In this document: piece by piece, positions 56,375-64,000 of the stretch
Layout: every line of letters starts with the position of its first letter
Numbering within the stretch: position 1 is the first letter of the stretch
Origin: Sanghuangporus weigelae
Taxonomy: Eukaryota; Basidiomycota; Agaricomycetes; Hymenochaetales; Hymenochaetaceae
Assembly (NCBI GenBank): GCA_033182465.1
Contig: CP137322.1
Span: 806,001 to 870,000 of the forward strand
Length of the DNA stretch: 64,000 bases
Direction of reading: 5' to 3'
Position numbers and translations under genes: made by a program
Notes under the pieces: generated by a model
Seen by the model: the letters and a program-made list of their open reading frames with translations, nothing else
Told to the model about the DNA's origin: nothing
Databases searched by the model: none

Positions 56375-58168
56375 TTATTCCCGAGCTTCAACTCTCTCCT
56401 CGCCACTCTCATGCTCTTCGCTTTCCTCTTCCGTTTCCCAGTCGTCGTTATTCGATGTGAGATAATCGTAGTCGCTTGTATACGGAAATATACCAATATC
56501 GGGACCTCGTACCCAAACCACCCGTGTCATGTTCGCTACCCCCTGCACCGGTTCTCCCACTACCACTGTGGTAGACTCCGGCCGTGGAGGGCAGCTACTA
56601 GGACGCAAGATAGGATCATAAATGAATTCTGATTCTGGGGAATACTCACTCGCTGCCTGAAGCCTTTCCTCCCTTTCCCCAATTGTCTGGGCGCTAGGGG
56701 TTGGAGTTCCAGGTGGCGAGTTTTCGTGAGGGCCTTGGAGTCCATTCCGTTCGAAACGATATCCGTTTGCCCCGAGTCGTTGGGGGCGAACCTCGACTAA
56801 CACTCCTTCTTCGTTCCACATCAGCTCAGGAAATGCTTCTCCTCCGAGCCCTGGGTTTCGCCAGCCATCTCCCGTAGGCCACGGTCGATTTTCCGTGGGT
56901 ATTACCTCCCTCAGCAGCTCTTCGGCTTGCTGGTCAAGGTCTTCTGTCTGGCTGGCGGTGGAAACATAGTCCTCGAGTTCCTCACTATCGAGCTGGGCGA
57001 CGACTGACTGTTCTTCCAGTACTTCCTCTTGTTCTAGCGTTTGCGGGGGTCCTGTTTCGGTTTGATCGTTTGCCTGGCGTTGTCCTGCATCTTGGAGATA
57101 TTCGTCGATCAACCGTGCAATACGTGGCCTGCCTTCTCCATGTATTGGAATGAGAGGTGGTGGCATGTCGTCGGAGTCAGCTGTTAAGGTTGCGAAGCGA
57201 CTAAACAGCTGTCCTCTCCCGGCGAGTGGTGATTCTGGGGAAACCCTTCCTTCACGTCTTGCTTCTCGCATTCGGTAGGACTGCCTAGACCGGATTGTTT
57301 GCTGGATTCGACGAATACCTTCGGTAATGGAGTAGTGGCTCGCGGTTTCTTCTTCGGCGTTGCTGATTCGCGCTCGGGTAGCTTCGACTTGCTCGATCAG
57401 ATAGGCGACCTGCGTATGAAGCTGCAGGAAGTCTACACCACAAAGTCGGACGATCTCTTGTTGGGCATTGACGAGTTGTTGAGTCATGGCTGATTGACTG
57501 CCATTAGCCGTCGCCGTTATTGCGCCAAGAAGTCGTCCTTGCAACAGTCCAAAGGCGAAGTTCAGCCTTGTGTCCTGCATCGTGGTGACTCGATCTGTCT
57601 GCTCGTTGATCCTCGTTACCATTCCCTCCAGAGTGTGTTCGAGGGCGTGGTGTAGGAATTCTCCCAGAGTCTGTCCTTCTACTGTGATGTGTTCGGAAAA
57701 TTCTGAACCCATGTCATAGAGTCGAGAGACAGTAGCGGTGAGAGTTCGCATGGACCGATCAAGGCTTGTAAGTCGGAGATCGAGGCTGATGATGGAATTC
57801 CGTAGTCGGGCGAGAGCTTCGTCAGCATTCCCGTTAGTGCCGACCATTCGATCCAGGCGTCCATGTAGACCGTCGAGTCGTTCTCGGATGCGGTCCAAAA
57901 CGGATTCCAGGTGTTCTCCAGCTCCGTGCTGAGGTATCGCCAGTCGTTGAGCGTAGAGTAAAACTCTCCGACCGGTTTGACGGAGTGAGGACATTCCTTG
58001 GATGATTTCCCGTTCCAGCCAGACCCGTACCGTTGCAAGGCCGTGAAGTACGCCTCCTCTACCTCCGCATTGTTGAGTAAGGACGTATACCAGGGAAGAA
58101 AACCAGAGGACGCTTGATGCAATCCAGAAACTAGTCCAACAAGCTTGCCACAGTTCCATCGGTGACAT
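56375..58168 (-). CDS. Pre-gag ORF b: membrane segment plus coiled coil, unknown function
   Basis: This 597-codon frame lies between the 5' LTR and gag. Residues about 7-30 form a hydrophobic helix (SFWIASSVLWFSSLVYVL). Residues about 80-290 have strong heptad-like patterns (LESVLDRIRERLDGLHGRL, LRNSIISLDLRLTSLDRSM). The remainder is acidic, Pro/Ser/Glu-rich. Gag and pol are already accounted for, so this is an extra protein. A membrane anchor with a coiled coil is reminiscent of envelope-like products, but it sits upstream of gag and no signal or fusion motif is visible. It overlaps another open frame at 57679-58168. Confidence 0.55.
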   Translation of the reverse strand: MSPMELWQACWTSFWIASSVLWFSSLVYVLTQQCGGRGGVLHGLATVRVWLEREIIQGMSSLRQTGRRVLLYAQRLAIPQHGAGEHLESVLDRIRERLDGLHGRLDRMVGTNGNADEALARLRNSIISLDLRLTSLDRSMRTLTATVSRLYDMGSEFSEHITVEGQTLGEFLHHALEHTLEGMVTRINEQTDRVTTMQDTRLNFAFGLLQGRLLGAITATANGSQSAMTQQLVNAQQEIVRLCGVDFLQLHTQVAYLIEQVEATRARISNAEEETASHYSITEGIRRIQQTIRSRQSYRMREARREGRVSPESPLAGRGQLFSRFATLTADSDDMPPPLIPIHGEGRPRIARLIDEYLQDAGQRQANDQTETGPPQTLEQEEVLEEQSVVAQLDSEELEDYVSTASQTEDLDQQAEELLREVIPTENRPWPTGDGWRNPGLGGEAFPELMWNEEGVLVEVRPQRLGANGYRFERNGLQGPHENSPPGTPTPSAQTIGEREERLQAASEYSPESEFIYDPILRPSSCPPRPESTTVVVGEPVQGVANMTRVVWVRGPDIGIFPYTSDYDYLTSNNDDWETEEESEEHESGEERVEARE

Positions 58169-58609
58169 AGTTGTTTCGCGAATGAGTAGTTGCCTCGGTA
58201 GACCAGTGCTAGTACTTGGTGTAGGAAGTGTCCGTGTTCCAAGAGGGTGTATTCGAAAGCTTTATATTGTTGGGTGAGAGCGTACAATTCCTTTTCTTCA
58301 GGCGTTTGTCCTCGCAGTACTTCCCAATTGACTTTACTGCCGTCTAGCAGTTTGTCTACCTGCTGACACAGGAATCTTCTCCCAACCCCTTCTTGTTGGG
58401 CGGCGGCAAATTGAAGCTCCAGGGCGGATAGTATAACCGACCTGTAGGGTTCTGGTATAGGGGTTGTTAAATCCTTCTTACCTCGATAGAAGTTAAGCGT
58501 GCGAAAGGCGACAGTTAACTCTTCTTCGAAGCTTCGAAGGGCTTGAACGAATCCCTTGTGTACTTGATAAGCCTGCTTGAGCTGTTGTCGCCACGCTGGC
58601 GTGTGTCAG
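57679..58609 (-). CDS. Pre-gag ORF a, overlapping ORF b
   Basis: The frame is open for about 310 codons. It has no ATG in its first two thirds, so it must be entered by splicing (a GTAAGT at about 58653 and CACGCCAG near 58607 form a plausible intron) or by frameshift. The N-terminal part is helical and protein-like (ALRSFEEELTVAFRTLNFYR, LLEHGHFLHQVLALVYRGNY). After about 58170 the composition is less ordered while ORF b takes over. The likely truth is a single protein that moves from frame a to frame b near 58170-58200, or two overlapping proteins. I recognise no family. Confidence 0.4.
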
Positions 58610-58735
58610 TCTCAATGTGTCACAGGCACAAGAAGAGAACCCTCCTGAGGCAGAGCAATACTTACTGATCGTTAGTGGGTATTTGCACTACGAAACAGCA
58701 AGATTGGTTACCCCAAGATTGGAGCAAAATTATAA

Positions 58736-60274
58736 TGTTAGGACCAGTGTTTTTAGACGAGGTGGTCAGTCTAAGCGTACCGGAACAAGTCCCTGCTTAT
58801 TCCTTCTGATGATAATTGATTGGAGACGGAACGAAGGTTATAGATGTACTACTTTAGAAGCGAGCGATAGGCTCAAGCTTGACCTCAGTAGTGGAACAGG
58901 GTTTCAATCAAAGGGTACAGTTTTCGATTGAGAGTACAAAATAATTTTGCTGAGGGACAATGCCCCGCTCAGCTGGCCCTTAAATAACCTATTTACTAAA
59001 TAGTACCGACTACCTATTACTACCGACTACAGCCTTGCTATTGGTCTAGACAATATGTTTTCTCTGACACCAGTACTCTACTCTGGTGCCAACACCGATA
59101 CTTTCCTCTAGTGTTGAATCACAATACTTCTACCATATTAGGAGGGTTTGTTTGAGTCCTACTACCCCGATGCTTCGAGAAGCTTCTTCCGTGCTTCCTC
59201 TGATTTGCAATCGTTATCACATGTTAATCTCTCCTTATCTTTACCCCGCGATCCTTCTCCGTTCCCAGACGGGTTCCCATGATAGTTGCCAAGCTATCGC
59301 TTCTCTGGCGCTCCGTTCCCGGGCCGAGCTTCTGCCGCTTAATCCTCGATCATGGGGGAGATAGTGATATCAGGGTTAGAGATCGGCAGAGCTTGCCGAT
59401 CTTCTCCCGGCGAATGAGTGTACTCCGCTACACTCCTTCTGTGCCTCGCCGCGACTTCGATGTCCGATAGTTGTAGTCCTGGGCCCGTGGTTAGCCGTAG
59501 CCTCTGTCCAAAGTGCTCACGGCCATTCCACTCATCAACTGTAATTACCCCTGGCTCTGACGCTCGCCAAGCCTGCATCAAGCGTTCTATCGCTTCTTCC
59601 GTAAGATGTTCAATGTCCGAAGGTGGCCGCTTGTAAACTGGCCAATCTACTTCCACTGCCGTGTGACTGCACAAGGTCTGGTGCCGATGCTGATTGATCC
59701 AAGCTCGCACGCCGACCTTTAATGCATAGACATCCCTATCGCTAAGCCATATGGATACCTCATGGTCGTATGCACTCATTCCGTGGTTCGGTAATGGTTG
59801 GTCTTCTGTTCGTTCCGAGGGTCCGGGCTTATGCCGAATCTTGACATCGGCTGCTTCCCTTGACACTAACCGTTCCGTGAAGTTCTTCATGAGCCATTCC
59901 GCAAGTACCCAGCTTCGTTGGTAGGCCAAGTAACAATTGGCGCACACCAAGCTCTCATGTACAAATCTTCTAGTTGCACCACGCCGATAATGTCTTCGTT
60001 GCAGGAGTTCCGTATACCTTGCGACATTCCTTTCTTCCATCGCCGCCAGACTGCGTTCCGGCGGTGGAGTATGTCCAATGTGCATATTAGTTAGTCCTAA
60101 TTGCAAATCATTAGAGTCCTCCGTGTCTTCTCCAGACGATCCGTGGTTTGCTACTCTTGAGTCGCCACCACTGTTCTGCCGTAGTAGCCTTTCGAAATAG
60201 TCTTGATTTGGCATCGCAACTCGGTGTGTAAAATTTAGCCCACGCCGCATTAGATAACCACAATTTTCGTAACA
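58736..60274 (-). repeat. 5' LTR of the chromovirus
   Basis: It appears identical to the 3' LTR where compared. Internal sequence just after it (minus strand from 58735) reads TTATAATTTTGCTCC, with no TGG at the junction, so no standard tRNA primer-binding site is obvious. Confidence 0.9.
59339..60250 (-). CDS. LTR-encoded ORF, 5' LTR copy
   Basis: It has the same 303-codon frame as at 48676-49587. Here it lies in U3, upstream of the presumed promoter, so it would not be in the element's own RNA from this LTR. Confidence 0.4.
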   Translation of the reverse strand: MRRGLNFTHRVAMPNQDYFERLLRQNSGGDSRVANHGSSGEDTEDSNDLQLGLTNMHIGHTPPPERSLAAMEERNVARYTELLQRRHYRRGATRRFVHESLVCANCYLAYQRSWVLAEWLMKNFTERLVSREAADVKIRHKPGPSERTEDQPLPNHGMSAYDHEVSIWLSDRDVYALKVGVRAWINQHRHQTLCSHTAVEVDWPVYKRPPSDIEHLTEEAIERLMQAWRASEPGVITVDEWNGREHFGQRLRLTTGPGLQLSDIEVAARHRRSVAEYTHSPGEDRQALPISNPDITISPMIED

Positions 60275-60820
60275 GAACCCGCCAGCAGAGCTTATGCAGT
60301 TCATGATATGCCTTGGACCATACTCTACACCGACCCGACACCTTAACACCGACGTGCGAGTTATGCTTACACTCAATAGACCTCGAGATGAATTTTGAAG
60401 AATCACATACCGAGCAGCCTACATTGCTCCAAGAGTAAAGATGCCACTCAATGACAGCAATGACATCGTGATGGAGTACTGACAGTGGAGCATTCTATAT
60501 CGAAGCACCACCTCTATTGTCTCAGTCAGCAACTCCACAGAATTCTGTCATAGTGGAGACGACCTTACAAAGATTGGAGCAAAGTAGAGCGAAGCGCAGC
60601 AGGATGACAAAGGGACAGATGTAATGGTGGAGAAAAGTGGAGTAAAGTGGAGACAGGATGAGTAAGAAATAGGACGGAAAATGAAATATCTGGGAGCATA
60701 AATAGCTGTAGGATTAGGCCCTCATTTCCCCATCTTTCGATCCTCTTAACACACTGGTGTAAAGCTTGCCCTACAGTGAGCTATTACTATGTGCTTTGTA
60801 CTATCACGCCTCTTGGAAAT

Positions 60821-61275
60821 TGTTAGGACTCAAACATTTTCCTTTTCTTTTATTACATCATCATTCATTTTTATATTCTTCTTTTACATTACTCATCCGT
60901 TTTTACTAATCCCGTTTGTCCCGTCATGGCTTATTCATCTTTACTCATTCACCATGACTAAATCCGCTCCTTCCGACTAAGACGCTCACTAATCACTTCA
61001 CTTGTTCATCATGTAATTCCTTAATAGAGTAGACCTTTCCCACGTCCACAGTGTATATAAGTAGCTAGATTGACTTCTTCATTTCCTTGTCTTTCTATTC
61101 TACTTACCTTCAATACAATATAGGTATCTACTCTTGTACTCTAGTATTACTGAATAATCTACTTATCTTCACTACAACATAGCTTGCGTCTAGCTCGGCA
61201 ACTCGTGTTTAGCCTCTTGTTTGTTGTTGTGTTGGCCACCTCGAGATTGACATCTGTTAGTCTCGCCGCCTAACA
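60821..61275 (+). mobile_element. 455-bp solo LTR of another family
   Basis: TGTTAGGACTCAAAC...GCCGCCTAACA is flanked by perfect 5-bp duplications GAAAT (60816-60820 and 61276-61280). The empty site (cttggaaatcccaatc) is present in B copy 2 near 42015. A TATA box (gtatataagtag, about 61051) defines plus orientation. It shares only TGTTAGGAC with the chromovirus LTR. Confidence 0.9.
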
Positions 61276-61847
61276 GAAATCCCAATCTGCTTTACTATTA
61301 CCTCGTATCTGAAAGCATCCATAACTCGGACCACGACTAGGAAGGCTAGTAAGGGACCGCATTGTACAGCCAGACGTGGGTAGATAAGATCACCTCTGCA
61401 CAACACACCGCTGCTTAGACAAAAGGATCGAACCGGTGTAACCCCAGGCCTACTCCCTAACATTTTGAGTGATTCAGGCATGCCTCAAAGCAGCACATTC
61501 TGGTACACAATTCAACTCAAACTCAGTCTGTAAATTCATTTTATAATCATATTATCATTCTGGATAGCTTTTGGGAGGTGCTAGACCAGCAGGGATCACA
61601 GAAAAAAATGCACATGCAAGGAAGAGGCAAAAAACGATTTTTTCGCCATTTTGGGGTCATTATTTGCTCTATTTTCTCGATTGTTTTTCCTGAATGAAAG
61701 CCCTTTAGAAAAGATGAATTTAGCAACTTATATGATGTGAAACCGTTGAGATTTGGGTGAGATATGATTTTATCTGTGTTTTGAGGCTCTCATGGCGAGA
61801 AAAGTGGTGAAATCACGTGATTGCCAACAATTTTGCAACTAGCTGTA

Positions 61848-62543
61848 AGAGATACTGTAGAAACTCACGCATTCCGATACATTTCGATGGGTGGAGTGGT
61901 TGAAGGCTGATACCGCAATACGCCTGTGTCGTTTCCAAGTTTCACCTTCTGCAGCTACAACATTGTCGCCCATCATTCTAAGAAATTCAGCAATGTGAGA
62001 CCAGAGAAAGCCAGGAAGTGAACTGACTTCAACATGCTCATATCTGGCTTTTCGACCGGACCATTGACGCTGACAGCTTGATGGAAGAATGGAAGGCTCG
62101 AAGTATACATTACATCCCGTCTGTAGAAAAGCGGTATGGTAGCAAGCACTTTCAGATCCGCATCCTTGTCCACTAGTACAAATTAATCCATTTCATAGCA
62201 TTTCATTTTTTCGAAAATTCATTTACTCGAGGCTCCTTCATACCTAGGAAATCCAAAATTGCAATAGAAAGGCGACTTTGGAAGGATTTTTTCCAGTATA
62301 GACATAGGCTGCAATGCGGTTATGAGGCGCTCAACCGTTTATCGTTATCCTTTATGCCAGATCTTTGCATTCAAATGCAAACGAGGGAAGAGACTGAAAA
62401 CTACCCACCGAATGTGCATTTTTGATAATAAAAACTCGATTCAGCAGATATACTATAACGAGAGCGCTACAAAGAACAGCGAATATGAGTGCAGCGTGGA
62501 GAAATGAAGAGAGATTGGAGTCTCCTGGTGAAAAGTGAACCAT
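61848..62543 (-). pseudogene. Cytochrome P450 copy 3, 5' part
   Basis: The N-terminal anchor (ALIFAVLCSALVIVYLL) follows a possible ATG at 62543. A PKSPFY exon, VLATIPLFYRRDVMYTSS and the start of the WKRHRR/AFNHST block come next, ending at an intron donor (GTGAGTTTC, about 61870). The foldback element begins directly after it. The middle of the gene (helices D to L, including the I-helix and ExxR) is missing from both fragments, so a deletion accompanied or preceded the insertion. Confidence 0.85.
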
Positions 62544-62861
62544 GGCCTTTGCCGAACCCAGTAAACATACGCGCAACATGACACCAACATGGCCCATCGT
62601 TTCAAGACACAAGATATGCTGCCGGCAAATGAGGTGGATGTTGCGCTAAGGTTTGAATCTCAAGCGAACGGCCTTTTTTTTCCGCATTGCATTGCACAAG
62701 AATGTCCGGTCAGATTCGCGAATCAGTGTTTTCTGATCAACGAATCCGATCGGACGCAGATTTTATGATATTTACTCTTATTTGTCTTCGCGTAAAATGC
62801 ATGTCACGTATATATCACGTGCGCTAGCAAGACTCGGGCCACCGTGCCGACGCGTGTAAAG
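62544..62861. promoter_or_regulatory. Divergent promoter region between P450 copy 3 and GGT
   Basis: 318 bp separate the two head-to-head starts. I see a T-rich tract (62672-62680) and an AT-rich stretch around 62760-62800 but no clear TATA box for the plus-strand gene. Confidence 0.4.
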
Positions 62862-64000
62862 ATGTTATCTCAGGCTCGTGTTCATCGACATAGTCGGCAT
62901 TGGCGCTGCCGTGTGAGCGACGACGACGACCTTCCAGTTGGTGACATGCCTCGAGTAACTTTCGCCATTCCGGACGACGACACAGAGCCTTTATTACGTC
63001 GATCACGATCGACCTCGGACCTCAACGATGCTCGTAGAAAGTCCCCGTTGTACCCTAAATTCCAAACAGGCAAAAGCATCCTTATCAACAGTGATGGTCG
63101 AAAGGGAGCTGTGGGTGATGCAGGGTACCTACCGCTGTATCGACGGAAACCTCGACACGACCCTTCGTTCTGGAAGACTATAATCTGTGTAGCCATTGGT
63201 GCTGTTCTGTTCGTGCTTTTCATTGTAGTTTCGACTTTCCTTCTCGGCGAAGTACAACATCCAACTGGCCCATATCCCGCCCCTCCTTCAAATCCTCCTA
63301 GTCAAGGAACACCTCAACGGAATCCCGCATACCTGATCGAAGCAAGAAATGGTGCAGTTGCCAGCGAGAATGTCGTCTGCTCAGAAATTGGAGTTGACGT
63401 ACTTAAAGACGGAGGGAACGCAGTGGACGCAGCGATAGCTACAACTTTCTGCATCGGGGTAGCAAACCTATTCTCGTACGCTCTTTGTGCTTAAGCTTAG
63501 GGTTTTTATTGACTGGATGAAAGGTCGGGAATCGGCGGAGGTGGATTCATGACGGTGCGCATACCTCCCGCATTCCCGAATGCATCATCAGAAGTGTGGA
63601 GCATTGACTTCCGCGAGACTGCTCCAGGGTTGGCGAATAAGACTATGTTTGTGAACGACCCGAATGCTTCCATGTTCGGCGGCCTTTCAGTCGGTGTTCC
63701 TGGGGAAGTTCGCGGACTTGCGGAGGCTCACAGTCGTTGGGGTTCACTATCGTGGCCTCGGCTAGTGCAGCCTAGCGTCGAATTAGCAGCTGGTTGGAAT
63801 GTTGGGAAAGAACTTGGCATACGACTTCCAGTAAGAAGCAGAGCACTTGATTCTTTTGCTCAACTAATGGCACATTAAATTTTAATCAGTGGTTTGCGGA
63901 ATTATTATTCAAGGATCCTGTTTGGACCGCTATATTCGCACCCAGTGGCACGATACTAAGAGAAGGCGAAGTCGTTCGCCGAACCAATTACTCCCGTACA
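62862..64000 (+). CDS. Gamma-glutamyltranspeptidase, 5' part (runs off the window)
   Basis: The gene cleaves gamma-glutamyl bonds of glutathione and conjugates at the cell surface or vacuole. I read exons 62862-63475, 63524-63830 and 63890 to the edge. The N-terminus is cytosolic and basic/acidic (DDDTEPLLRRSRS), followed by a type-II membrane anchor (FWKTIICVAIGAVLFVLFIV). The GGT core begins with NGAVASENVVCSEIGVDVL, KDGGNAVDAAIA, then SGIGGGGFM assembled across intron 1, and IDFRETAP with the substrate-binding Arg-Glu. VGVPGEVRGL and WFAELLFKDP follow. The catalytic Thr at the autoprocessing site lies beyond 64000. The start could instead be the in-frame ATG at about 62946. Confidence 0.9.

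Larger units (their letters stand above)
48073..60274 (-). mobile_element. Complete Ty3/gypsy chromovirus, 12.2 kb
   Basis: The two 1539-bp LTRs appear identical, and a 5-bp duplication GAACC (48068-48072, 60275-60279) flanks the element. The coding order on the minus strand is two pre-gag ORFs, gag, then pol (protease, reverse transcriptase, RNase H, integrase, chromodomain). A polypurine tract precedes the 3' LTR. Identical LTRs and open frames indicate a recent, possibly active insertion. At 12.2 kb it is longer than typical chromoviruses (about 5-8 kb). The excess comes from long LTRs, the pre-gag ORFs and a long protease-RT linker. Confidence 0.95.
47285..61462 (+). mobile_element. B-type LTR-like unit, copy 3, split by two insertions
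   Basis: It begins near 47283-47285 (TGTAAAAG) and ends ctccctaaca at 61462. TTTTG stands on both sides (47280-47284 and 61463-61467), though the left T-run makes the exact duplication ambiguous. Removing the chromovirus (48073-60279) and the small solo LTR (60821-61280) leaves about 1.5 kb, colinear with copy 2. A TATA-like cataaatagc at about 60699 and a TG..CA end pattern favour a solo LTR. It has inserted into the centre of the foldback element. Confidence 0.6.
46579..61845. mobile_element. Foldback (palindromic) DNA element containing nested insertions
   Basis: Two inverted arms of 383 bp (46579-46961 and 61463-61845), roughly 90% identical, start CAGCTAGTTGCAAAATTG. TA flanks both outer ends (46577-46578 and 61846-61847), as in Tc1/mariner-type insertion. 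Between the arms lies a second palindrome (46962-47279) and the B unit with its nested retroelements. Without those insertions the element would be about 1.1 kb and palindromic along almost its whole length. No transposase is present. Confidence 0.75.

Noticed and set aside
46265-62543. P450 copy 3 as one gene simply interrupted by insertion
   Set aside because: The two flanking pieces do not meet: the middle exons with the I-helix and ExxR are absent from both, so removing the insertion would not restore a gene.
1-64000. tRNA or rRNA genes
   Set aside because: I saw no cloverleaf with A/B boxes and no rRNA-like sequence, but a covariance-model scan was not possible.

Overview
The window is fungal, almost certainly from a mushroom-forming basidiomycete (Agaricomycetes). 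The genes are cut by many short introns of about 50-65 bp with GT..AG ends. The gene set is typical of that group: LETM1-like, Tag1/DUF3712-type, QRI7, and a multicopy P450. The transposons are also typical: Tnp2/CACTA and a chromodomain Ty3 retroelement. No taxon below class is claimed. All calls come from reading the sequence; no database search was run.

Layout. Positions 1-28.4 kb are gene-bearing. They hold a P450 relic (136-622), a LETM1-like mitochondrial gene (814-2358, minus), a small TEN1-like telomere-capping gene (2762-3303, minus), 3.9 kb with no recognisable gene, and a very large Tag1-like vacuolar membrane gene (7246-17121, plus). After these come the mitochondrial tRNA t6A gene QRI7 (17562-19192, minus) and a disordered basic protein (20202-21524, minus). 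The stretch ends in a tandemly duplicated DJ-1/PfpI plus cytochrome P450 cluster: an intact DJ-1 (23064-23818), a truncated P450, an intact P450 (25286-27509), and a DJ-1 pseudogene (27735-28411).

Positions 28952-46197 look like one 17.2 kb CACTA-type DNA transposon. It has CACTG-like ends and an ATT target duplication, and it carries broken Tnp2 transposase pieces plus a passenger ORF. It is filled with large solo-LTR-like units, here called B, C and D. Their nested, inverted arrangement gives the region a palindromic look. All C and D junctions I can read fall at NCGN, that is, CpG-centred 4-mers.

Positions 46265-62543 hold the two ends of a third P450 copy. Between them sits a foldback element (46579-61845). 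Inside that is a B unit, and inside the B unit are a complete 12.2 kb chromovirus (48073-60274, minus strand, identical 1539-bp LTRs, TSD GAACC) and a separate 455-bp solo LTR (60821-61275, TSD GAAAT). The chromovirus has gag, pol, additional ORFs upstream of gag, and an open frame of about 300 codons inside each LTR. The window closes with the 5' part of a gamma-glutamyltranspeptidase gene (62862 onward, plus).

The host genes serve mitochondrial housekeeping (LETM1-like, QRI7), telomere capping (TEN1), the vacuole and autophagy (Tag1-like), and oxidative or xenobiotic and glutathione metabolism (P450, DJ-1, GGT). There are no operons. The P450/DJ-1 block expanded locally, and transposons then disrupted it.
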